Origin: Clostridia bacterium
GTDB lineage: Bacteria > Bacillota > Clostridia > Oscillospirales > CAG-272
DNA: 6,097 nucleotides
Direction of reading: 5' to 3'
Assembly (NCBI GenBank): GCA_900754175.1
Contig: CAAEBS010000006.1
Location: forward strand, 1-6,097
The notes below the pieces were generated by a model. The model searched no databases, was not told the origin of the DNA, and was given only the letters and a program-made list of their open reading frames with translations. Position 1 is the first letter of the stretch. Each line of letters begins with the position of its first letter. Position numbers and translations under genes: made by a program. Shown here one piece after another: positions 1 to 4,599 of the stretch.

Positions 1-16
1 TTCTCCCACTGGAGAA
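1..16 (+). terminator. Small hairpin at window edge, possible end of an upstream transcript
   Basis: The first 16 bases form a perfect 6-bp stem, TTCTCC (1-6) pairing with GGAGAA (11-16), around a CACT loop. A moderately T-rich stretch follows at about 25-45. The gene it might serve lies outside the window. The stem is short and no clean T tract follows directly, so this is a weak terminator candidate and could be chance. Confidence 0.2.
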
Positions 17-132
17 GGCTCTCGTTTGTTTATGCGTTATTTGCTAATAAGTATAAAACCGCTTTTTCAAACACTTACCCACCAAAAAAGTGTCATGCAC
101 AACACCCCGAAATCTTACCTTCCCGCCCCTCC

Positions 133-199
133 GTGTCATCCTGAGCGGAGGGCGAAGCCCGAAGTCGAACCCGGAGGGCGACCGTAGGTCGGGATCTCC
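133..199. repeat. Mosaic intergenic repeat with two small hairpins
   Basis: This non-coding block begins GTGTCATCCTGAGCGGAG and ends near GGGATCTCC. That framing resembles the TCATCCTGAGCG...GATCT intergenic repeats scattered through many gut Clostridia genomes (recognised from memory, not searched). Inside it the 10-mer CGGAGGGCGA occurs twice (146-155 and 172-181). Two hairpins are visible: GGGC-GAA-GCCC (150-160) and CGACC-GTA-GGTCG (179-191). No protein-like reading frame with a ribosome binding site crosses it. Function is unknown; other copies in the genome would confirm it as a dispersed repeat. Confidence 0.5.
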
Positions 200-299
200 A
201 ATCGTCGAGCGCACCAACCCTTGCACTGCACTTCCGCAACGGTAAAACAATCCGGCAACTGTATCCTTATCCCTTGCCCAAAAGTCTTTTGAAAGGGGT
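200..299. other. Intergenic stretch with no recognisable gene
   Basis: Together with the sequence from 17 to 132, this part of the left flank shows no open frame with a plausible start, ribosome binding site or family resemblance, and no tRNA-like fold that I can see. A short palindrome, CAAAAG-T-CTTTTG (279-291), sits just before the long inverted repeat and may belong to the same repetitive unit. Confidence 0.4.
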
Positions 300-335
300 C
301 CGGGGAAAACTTTTCTCCAGAAAAGTTTCCCCCGG
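300..335 (-). terminator. Long inverted repeat downstream of the membrane-protein gene
   Basis: Bases 300-315 pair with 320-335 in a 16-bp stem with a single A-C mismatch (306/329) and a TCCA loop. The core GGGG-AAAAC-TTTTC is mirrored by GAAAAG-TTT-CCCC. It starts 15 nt beyond the stop codon of the minus-strand gene, where a terminator is expected. No strong T tract follows on the minus strand, only TTT within the next nine bases, so termination is inferred. The sequence (GGGGTCCGGGGAAAACTTTT) also resembles a repeat common in related genomes, so it may be a mobile or dispersed hairpin reused as a transcript end. Confidence 0.45.
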
Positions 336-349
336 CGCCTCTCATCCCC

Positions 350-829
350 CTACTTCCTCCGATGACGACCGCCTGCGGCGGTGCGGCGGTGAAGCCCGAG
401 GAACCCGCCGAGCACTGAAAAGAGCAGGACGACGGCACGGAGCAGAAGGGCGATCATGGGCGAAAAGCTCCGGGAGTACGTGGCGTGGAAGCAAAGATTG
501 ATCATCAGAAACGCCAGAATCAGCAGAGCGCCGCATAATGCACCGCAGAACAGGGCACCGCCACGGTTGCGGCGGACCGACGCAAAGCCGCCGATCATTG
601 CCGAAAGATAAAGAGCGGACAGGGATAGCGGGGTGGTGAGCGCATCCGGGTCCGCTGTGCCGTAACAGATGCCGGCACACAGAAACAGCAACAGCATTGC
701 CGCAAGCAGGGCAATGCCCGTTCCGAACAGCGCACTTTTCAGCGTGGCGCCGAACTGGTTTTCCGCCTCCTCCCGGCGGGGAGCAGGGCGGCTTGATTTC
801 CGTTTTGTATGCTTTTCACTTGTGCTCAT
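350..829 (-). CDS. TIGR04086/YrzE-like four-helix membrane protein
   Basis: A 159-residue integral membrane protein of unknown function. The N-terminus (residues 1-24) is rich in Lys, Arg and Ser and should be cytoplasmic. Four hydrophobic segments follow at roughly 30-57, 65-85, 91-115 and 122-146, and the tail is basic (HRR...GGRHRRK). The length, the four helices, and small-residue motifs such as the SAMIGGFASVRRNRGG stretch (76-91) and the late GGFLG (141-145) fit the TIGR04086/DUF3792 (YrzE-like) family of Firmicutes, which has no established biochemical role. The start is supported by AGAGG on the minus strand (837-841), 7 nt before the ATG. The gene is divergent from the decarboxylase operon and shares the 230-nt upstream region, so co-regulation is possible but not shown. 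The family assignment is by recollection of pattern; that it is a real membrane protein is fairly secure. Confidence 0.8.
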   Translation of the reverse strand: MSTSEKHTKRKSSRPAPRREEAENQFGATLKSALFGTGIALLAAMLLLFLCAGICYGTADPDALTTPLSLSALYLSAMIGGFASVRRNRGGALFCGALCGALLILAFLMINLCFHATYSRSFSPMIALLLRAVVLLFSVLGGFLGLHRRTAAGGRHRRK

Positions 830-883
830 GGCGTAACCTCTTTTCTGCGGTGATCTACAATACCATTTGTATGCGCCGGAGCG

Positions 884-900
884 CCGGATATTCCGGTTTT
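884..900. repeat. Short hairpin in the divergent intergenic region
   Basis: CCGGA (884-888) pairs with TCCGG (892-896) over a TAT loop, followed on the plus strand by TTTT (897-900). There is no plus-strand gene upstream for it to terminate. On the minus strand it would lie in the leader or promoter region of the membrane-protein gene. It is small and its function is unclear. Confidence 0.2.
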
Positions 901-915
901 CGGCAAAAATGGGAA

Positions 916-933
916 TTCACAAAAAATTAACAA
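916..933. promoter_or_regulatory. Possible Rex-like operator, imperfect
   Basis: The 18-bp stretch TTCACAA-AAAA-TTAACAA resembles the TTGTTAA-N4-TTAACAA operator of the NADH-sensing repressor Rex. The right half is perfect (7/7) and the left half matches 4/7. It lies 18 bp upstream of the proposed -35 box. Redox control of a fermentative decarboxylase would make sense, but AT-rich spacer DNA produces such half-sites by chance, so this is only a suggestion. Confidence 0.2.
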
Positions 934-951
934 AGGTTTTCAAGGATTCTC

Positions 952-980
952 TTGCGGAAAAGTACGGATTGTGCTAAAAT
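952..980 (+). promoter_or_regulatory. Sigma-A-type promoter for the decarboxylase operon
   Basis: A -35-like TTGCGG (952-957) is separated by exactly 17 bp from a -10-like TAAAAT (975-980). The -10 is preceded by TG at 972-973 in the extended -10 position. Transcription would start near 987 and give a leader of about 74 nt. A second, perfect TATAAT lies just downstream (985-990) but has no good -35 at 16-18 bp, so it is the weaker alternative. No other promoter-like pair is seen between the two divergent genes on this strand. Confidence 0.55.
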
Positions 981-1048
981 GTATTATAATTGGGGTAGAA
1001 GGTTTATTTGTAAATCGACCAAATTTTATTCCCATATATGTACAAAAC

Positions 1049-1053
1049 GGAGG
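1049..1053 (+). promoter_or_regulatory. Ribosome binding site fixing the first operon start
   Basis: GGAGG lies 7 nt before the ATG at 1061. The frame stays open upstream to a GTG at 971, but that start would overlap the predicted -10 region and adds 30 residues without family resemblance. The strong site here therefore decides for 1061. Confidence 0.8.
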
Positions 1054-1060
1054 CACATTT

Positions 1061-2440
1061 ATGGTACAAAATGACGAAAAAGTGTACGGCTTGTCAAAGG
1101 CAAGGCTGGAAGCGATTTTCGACGAAGGCACCTTTGTGGAGCTTGGCGCTTACACAAAGCGACCGGATTCGCAGAAAGCTTTTGAAAGTGTTGTTTGCGG
1201 CTACGGAGCTGTGGACGGCGTTCTTGCGTTTGCATTCGTTCAGGACAGCGGGCGCACAAAGGGAGCGTTCGGAGAAAGACACGCCGCAAAGATTGCGGAT
1301 ATGTATTCTCTGGCATTGAAAAACGGGGCACCGGTCATCGGCGTGTTTGACAGCGCAGGAGCTGTGGTCTACGACGGTGCGGCGGCGCTGGCGGCTTACG
1401 GAAAGCTGATGAAAACCATTTCGGCGGCATCCGGCATTATCCCGCAGATCGCCGTGATCGACGGTGTGTGCGGCGGTTCCTCCGCCGTGGCGGCATCCAT
1501 GTTCGACTTTGCCGTGACGGTGAAAGGAAAGTCGGAGTTCTACGTCAATCCACCCTTTGTGGTCGGAAAAGAAGCGGGCAGTGCAGAATTTGCGTCTGTC
1601 AGCGGAATTTCCGCATACGAGGCGGAAGACGAGGCGCAGACGTTTGCGTTTGTGCGTAAACTGCTTCCCAACCTGCCGCAGAACAATTCGGACAGCGCTT
1701 ACGTGGAGACCTCGGACAGCATGAACCGTACCCTTACCTTTGACCCGTCGGATTACACGGCGGAGGCTCTGGTGAAGGAGCTTGCGGACGGCGGAGAGTT
1801 TGCAAGACTGTATGCCGCTTACACCGACAAGCTGGTGCTTGGCTTTGCGTCGCTCGGCGGCGTTACATCGGGTATCATTGCCTGCGAGCCGGGTTGCGGC
1901 GGTGTGCTGGATATCAAGGCGGCACGGGTTGCGGCAAAGCTTGTGACCTTCTGCGACAGCTTCCGGATTCCGGTCATCACCCTGGTGGACAGCGTGGGAC
2001 TGGACGCTTCGCTGACAGCAGAGAATGCGGCTTACGCATCCGAACTTGCCCGTCTGGCAATGGCGTATACCACCTCGGAAAATCCGAAGATCACGGCAGT
2101 GATCGGAAAAGCATACGGTGCGGCGTTCACTCTGCTCGGCTCCAAGTCGGTCGGAGCGGATCTGACCTATGCGCTGGAGGGCGCCTGCATCAGCGTCCTG
2201 TCTCCCGAAGCCTCTGTGGCGTTCGTATGGAACGACAAGGTCGGCGAGAAGAGCAGAGAAGAGCTGGAAGCGGAGTGGAAGGAAAAATGTTCCTCTGCCG
2301 CTGACGCCGCAGATGCGGGACAGATCGACGACGTGATCGAAGCCGCAGAGCTTCGCAAGCGGATCTGCGCCGGTCTGATGATGCTTTCTTCCAAGACCGA
2401 CGGACAGCCGACCCGCCGTCATGCCAATATGCCTCTCTGA
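1061..2440 (+). CDS. Divergent MmdA-like carboxyltransferase (acyl-CoA type)
   Basis: A 459-residue cytoplasmic protein of the biotin-dependent acyl-CoA carboxyltransferase family (MmdA, PccB, transcarboxylase 12S), made of two tandem crotonase-like halves. Family members transfer the carboxyl group between an acyl-CoA and biotin; MmdA does this from methylmalonyl-CoA in Na+-pumping decarboxylases. Visible family features are DEGTFVELGA (21-30), GxGxVDGxLxxxFxQD (47-62), HAAKI (74-78), NGAPVIGVFDSAGA (88-101), ASGIIPQIAVIDG (123-135), FCDSFRIPVITLVD (297-310), PKITAVIGKAYGAA (342-355) and a C-terminus RRHANMPL resembling the usual KHGNIPL. It is odd in several ways. It is about 50 residues shorter than typical MmdA, mostly at the N-terminus. 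The usual SGGARIQEG is replaced by SAGAVVYDG (98-106), GPCAGGAVYSPA by GVCGGSSAVAAS (135-146), and VPGFLPGT by SVGLDAS (311-317). Substrate is therefore uncertain. It is the first gene of the operon, 26 nt before the OadG-like gene. Confidence 0.85.
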   Translation: MVQNDEKVYGLSKARLEAIFDEGTFVELGAYTKRPDSQKAFESVVCGYGAVDGVLAFAFVQDSGRTKGAFGERHAAKIADMYSLALKNGAPVIGVFDSAGAVVYDGAAALAAYGKLMKTISAASGIIPQIAVIDGVCGGSSAVAASMFDFAVTVKGKSEFYVNPPFVVGKEAGSAEFASVSGISAYEAEDEAQTFAFVRKLLPNLPQNNSDSAYVETSDSMNRTLTFDPSDYTAEALVKELADGGEFARLYAAYTDKLVLGFASLGGVTSGIIACEPGCGGVLDIKAARVAAKLVTFCDSFRIPVITLVDSVGLDASLTAENAAYASELARLAMAYTTSENPKITAVIGKAYGAAFTLLGSKSVGADLTYALEGACISVLSPEASVAFVWNDKVGEKSREELEAEWKEKCSSAADAADAGQIDDVIEAAELRKRICAGLMMLSSKTDGQPTRRHANMPL

Positions 2441-2466
2441 TATCGAAAAGAGGAGGGTATTTCAGA

Positions 2467-2883
2467 ATGATCAATACAGTTTTGGCAGTTACCGCTGAGG
2501 CGGAAGAACTGGGTGGCGCTTTCTCGGCAGAACGCTGGGCGTATGCCGGACGGATGACCCTGCTCGGCATGGTCATGGTGTTTCTGGTGCTTGCTTTGCT
2601 GTGGGGGATCCTTGCGATATTTCATCTGATCCTCAGCCCCAAAAAGCCCAAAGCCCAGGCGCCGCAGGCAATTGCCGATGCGGTAAGCGAGAGCGCCGCA
2701 CAGGCAGAGCCGGAAGAAGCGGTTGCAGAGACAGCGGAGGATGACGGAGAGCTGATCGCCGTGATCGCCGCTGCAGTTGCCGCATACCGGGCAAGCGAAG
2801 CGCCGGAGGGCGTGGAACCCGGCGGTTTCCGGGTCGTCTCTTTCCGCAGAGCACAGAGCGGACACGCATGGAATTCCAAATAA
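2467..2883 (+). CDS. oadG: OadG-family small membrane subunit (gamma/delta-like)
   Basis: A 138-residue protein resembling OadG of oxaloacetate decarboxylase and MmdD of methylmalonyl-CoA decarboxylase, small single-pass subunits that anchor the soluble carboxyltransferase to the beta subunit and support assembly. After a short N-terminus, one strongly hydrophobic helix spans about residues 29-56. It is followed by a charged Ala/Glu/Pro-rich linker (57-93). A C-terminal amphipathic segment, ELIAVIAAAVAAY (95-107), ends in FRVVSFRRA (121-129), a tail pattern typical of this family in anaerobes. Start choice rests on AGGAGGG (2451-2457), 9 nt before the ATG. It follows the carboxyltransferase gene by 26 nt and precedes the biotin carrier by 36 nt. 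The family is short and poorly conserved, so subtype (OadG versus MmdD) cannot be decided from sequence alone. Confidence 0.85.
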   Translation: MINTVLAVTAEAEELGGAFSAERWAYAGRMTLLGMVMVFLVLALLWGILAIFHLILSPKKPKAQAPQAIADAVSESAAQAEPEEAVAETAEDDGELIAVIAAAVAAYRASEAPEGVEPGGFRVVSFRRAQSGHAWNSK

Positions 2884-2919
2884 ATCTGACCTACATGAAA
2901 AGATGAAAGGGTAATAAAA

Positions 2920-3318
2920 ATGAAAACTTATAACATTACGGTAAACGGTATCACATACGAGGTCGAGGTGGAAGAGGTTTCCGCCGCTTCCGCAAGTGCG
3001 GCTCCTGCCGCTCCCGCCGCAGCCCCTGCTGCACCCGCCGCTCCCAAAGCAGCGCCCGCTCCGAAAGTAGCTCCCGCCCCCAAGGCAGCAACCGGTAAGG
3101 CTGGTTCGGTTGCTATTAAAGCACCGATGCCCGGCAACATCATGAAGGTCAACTTCAAGGTCGGCGACAGCGTGAAGAGAGGCGACGTTCTCTGCATTCT
3201 GGAGGCGATGAAGATGGAAAACGAAATCTGCGCACCCGCCGACGGTACGGTGGCAAGCGTGGATGTGGCACAGGGCGCCACTGTGGCGACCGACGCTCTG
3301 CTCATGACCCTGAACTGA
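2920..3318 (+). CDS. Biotin carboxyl carrier protein of the decarboxylase complex
   Basis: A 132-residue biotin/lipoyl-attachment protein equivalent to MmdC/GcdC or transcarboxylase 1.3S, and to the C-terminal domain of classical OadA. It carries the carboxyl group as carboxybiotin between the carboxyltransferase and the membrane beta subunit. Three parts are visible: an N-terminal beta segment, MKTYNITVNGITYEVEVEEV (1-20); a flexible Ala/Pro/Lys linker (about 22-60); and a complete biotinyl domain (63-132). The domain contains APMPGNI (68-74), the biotinylation motif EAMKMEN (95-101) with Lys98 as the predicted biotin site, and the closing APADGTV (105-111). GAAAGGG (2905-2911) lies 8 nt before the ATG. 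It is the only biotin carrier in the operon, so both carboxyltransferases presumably use it. A stand-alone acetyl-CoA carboxylase carrier (AccB) is the alternative, but operon context argues against it. Confidence 0.93.
   Translation: MKTYNITVNGITYEVEVEEVSAASASAAPAAPAAAPAAPAAPKAAPAPKVAPAPKAATGKAGSVAIKAPMPGNIMKVNFKVGDSVKRGDVLCILEAMKMENEICAPADGTVASVDVAQGATVATDALLMTLN
2983..3099 (+). repeat. Ala/Pro/Lys low-complexity linker coding region
   Basis: This stretch encodes residues 22-60 of the biotin carrier, built from repeated Ala-Pro, Ala-Ala-Pro and Pro-Lys units. Such linkers let the biotinyl domain swing between active sites. At the DNA level it is GCN/CCN-rich and repetitive, so its length may vary between strains through replication slippage. 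Confidence 0.7.
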
Positions 3319-3354
3319 TTTCCTTTCAGTCCCCGAAAATCTATGGAAAGGAAA
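3319..3354 (+). promoter_or_regulatory. Inverted repeat sequestering the oadB ribosome binding site
   Basis: Directly after the stop codon of the biotin carrier gene, TTTCCTTTC (3319-3327) is perfectly complementary to GAAAGGAAA (3346-3354), with an 18-nt loop between. The right arm contains the only Shine-Dalgarno-like sequence (AAGGA, 3348-3352) before the oadB ATG at 3365. Folding would hide it. A plausible role is to lower OadB translation relative to the soluble biotin carrier, or to protect the upstream mRNA end. The stem has only three G-C pairs, so it is of moderate stability. Confidence 0.45.
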
Positions 3355-3364
3355 ACAGTAACGA

Positions 3365-4552
3365 ATGCAAGAGATTCTTGACAGTTTTTTGAACTTTTTG
3401 AAAACCACCGGTATTTCAAAATTGGTCCAGTCGGAGGATTGGTGGAAAACCGTAATCATGCTGGCGATTTCGGGAATCCTTATCTACCTTGCGATCGGAA
3501 GAAAGTTTGAGCCTCTGCTCCTGCTTCCCATTGCTATTGGTATGCTTCTGACCAATTTGCCCGGTGTGGGTATGTTCCACCTGGACTTCTTTATTCAGGA
3601 CAGCGTGGACTACGGAGAGGTGTTGCACAACGGAGGACTTCTGGACCTGCTTTACCTCGGTGTCAAGCTCGGAATTTATCCCTGCCTGATCTTTATGGGA
3701 ATCGGCGCTATGACCGACTTCTCCCCCCTGATTTCCAATCCGAAGAGCCTGCTCATCGGCGCTGGCGCACAGCTTGGCGTGTTTGTGGCATTCTCGGCGG
3801 CGCTGGTTTCCGGCTTCTTCTCACCGGAGGAAGCGGCGGCAATCGGTATCATCGGCGGTGCCGACGGACCGACGGCGATCCTTGTCACCAAGACGCTGGC
3901 GCCGAAGCTCCTCGGAGCCATTGCCATTGCGGCGTACAGCTACATGGCGCTGATCCCGATGATCCAGCCTCCTTTCATGAAGCTTCTGACCACCAAAAAA
4001 GAGCGGCAGATCAAAATGACCACTCTGCGTCAGGTTTCGTTTCTGGAAAAACTGCTGTTCCCGGTGCTGGTAACCGCAGTGGTGGGACTGATCGTTCCGG
4101 ACGCTGTTCCGCTGGTAGGGTGCCTGATGTTCGGTAACCTGCTCAACGTCTGCGGCGTGACCGACCGGCTTTCCAAGACGGCGCAGAACGAGCTGATGAA
4201 CATTGTGACCATTTTCCTCGGAATTACCGTCGGTGCGACGGCAAGTGCCGATAACTTCCTGCGGGTGCAGACCCTGATCATCATCTTCTGCGGTCTCGTG
4301 GCATTCTGCATTTCCACCTGTGGCGGACTTCTGACCGCAAAGGTCATGAACTGGATCACCGGCGGAAAGATCAACCCGCTGATCGGTTCTGCGGGCGTGT
4401 CCGCCGTTCCGATGGCGGCAAGAGTTTCCCAGAAGGTGGGACAGGCGGAGGATCCCTCCAACTTCCTGCTGATGCACGCAATGGGACCCAACGTGGCGGG
4501 CGTAATCGGCTCGGCAGTGGCGGCGGGCGTGTTCCTGTCGTGGTTCGCCTGA
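3365..4552 (+). CDS. oadB: Na+-transporting decarboxylase beta subunit (OadB/MmdB/GcdB family)
   Basis: A 395-residue polytopic membrane protein that decarboxylates carboxybiotin and couples this to export of Na+. The family is strongly conserved and the key residues known from Klebsiella OadB are all present at a constant offset of 36. Asp167 in GGADGPTAI (164-172) corresponds to Asp203, Tyr193 to Tyr229, Asn337 to Asn373, Gly341 to Gly377, Ser346 to Ser382 and Arg353 to Arg389, the last four within NPLIGSAGVSAVPMAAR (337-353). Other family signatures are FGNLLNVCGVTDRL (256-269), the FLGITVGATASAD stretch (284-296) and the HAMGPNVAGVIGSA segment (371-384). About nine to eleven hydrophobic segments run through the chain. 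It is shorter than Klebsiella OadB (433) and close to MmdB/GcdB. The subunit does not itself see the substrate, so it fits either an oxaloacetate or an acyl-CoA decarboxylase. The start has a weakish AAGGA (3348-3352), 12 nt upstream. Confidence 0.96.
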   Translation: MQEILDSFLNFLKTTGISKLVQSEDWWKTVIMLAISGILIYLAIGRKFEPLLLLPIAIGMLLTNLPGVGMFHLDFFIQDSVDYGEVLHNGGLLDLLYLGVKLGIYPCLIFMGIGAMTDFSPLISNPKSLLIGAGAQLGVFVAFSAALVSGFFSPEEAAAIGIIGGADGPTAILVTKTLAPKLLGAIAIAAYSYMALIPMIQPPFMKLLTTKKERQIKMTTLRQVSFLEKLLFPVLVTAVVGLIVPDAVPLVGCLMFGNLLNVCGVTDRLSKTAQNELMNIVTIFLGITVGATASADNFLRVQTLIIIFCGLVAFCISTCGGLLTAKVMNWITGGKINPLIGSAGVSAVPMAARVSQKVGQAEDPSNFLLMHAMGPNVAGVIGSAVAAGVFLSWFA

Positions 4553-4553
4553 T

Positions 4554-4573
4554 CCGGACTTCCGGTATATAAT
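4554..4573 (+). promoter_or_regulatory. Small hairpin and TATAAT box between oadB and oadA
   Basis: The 47-nt gap between oadB and oadA holds a 4-bp hairpin, CCGG-ACTT-CCGG (4554-4565), followed by a perfect -10-like TATAAT (4568-4573). Only a poor -35 match, TTCGCC (4544-4549), is found 18 bp upstream. An internal promoter giving extra OadA is possible but weakly supported. Confidence 0.2.
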
Positions 4574-4579
4574 TTATTG

Positions 4580-4585
4580 AAAGGA
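4580..4585 (+). promoter_or_regulatory. Distant ribosome binding site of oadA with a competing ATG
   Basis: AAAGGA lies 14 nt before the oadA ATG at 4600, longer than the usual spacing. Another ATG at 4587 begins only 1 nt after it, too close for normal initiation. That ATG opens a nine-codon out-of-frame reading (4587-4616) that overlaps the oadA start. The oadA start at 4600 is preferred because MAQQVKITETVLRD matches the usual family N-terminus. Confidence 0.5.
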
Positions 4586-4599
4586 TATGGCTATCAAAA

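Noticed and set aside
1..349. Search for a CRISPR array, tRNA or att site in the left flank
   Set aside because: Only two copies of a 10-mer and simple hairpins were seen; there are no regularly spaced repeats, no cloverleaf, and no integrase or other mobility gene in the window.
136..501. Short open frames on both strands in the left flank
   Set aside because: They run through the repeat block and the hairpin, lack ribosome binding sites, and the 274-501 frame overlaps the membrane-protein gene in antisense.
971..1060. GTG-initiated extension of the MmdA-like protein by 30 residues
   Set aside because: It overlaps the predicted -10 box, has no ribosome binding site, adds a segment unlike the family N-terminus, and a strong GGAGG sits before the ATG at 1061.
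1094..2422. 442-residue open frame on the minus strand
   Set aside because: It is the antisense shadow of the carboxyltransferase gene: Cys/His/Arg-rich composition, no family resemblance, no ribosome binding site.
1061..2440. Glutaconyl-CoA decarboxylase alpha subunit (GcdA)
   Set aside because: GcdA is considerably longer (near 590 residues), and no glutamate-fermentation genes are in view; the match to the MmdA/PccB length class is closer, though the substrate remains open.
2920..3318. Carrier protein as AccB of acetyl-CoA carboxylase
   Set aside because: No accA, accC or accD gene is adjacent, the MKTYNITVNG-type N-terminus suits decarboxylase carriers, and the gene sits between OadG- and OadB-family genes.
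2419..3459. 346-residue open frame on the minus strand
   Set aside because: It spans three plus-strand genes and their spacers, with low-complexity Gly/Ser/Cys sequence mirroring the Ala/Pro linker; not a plausible protein.
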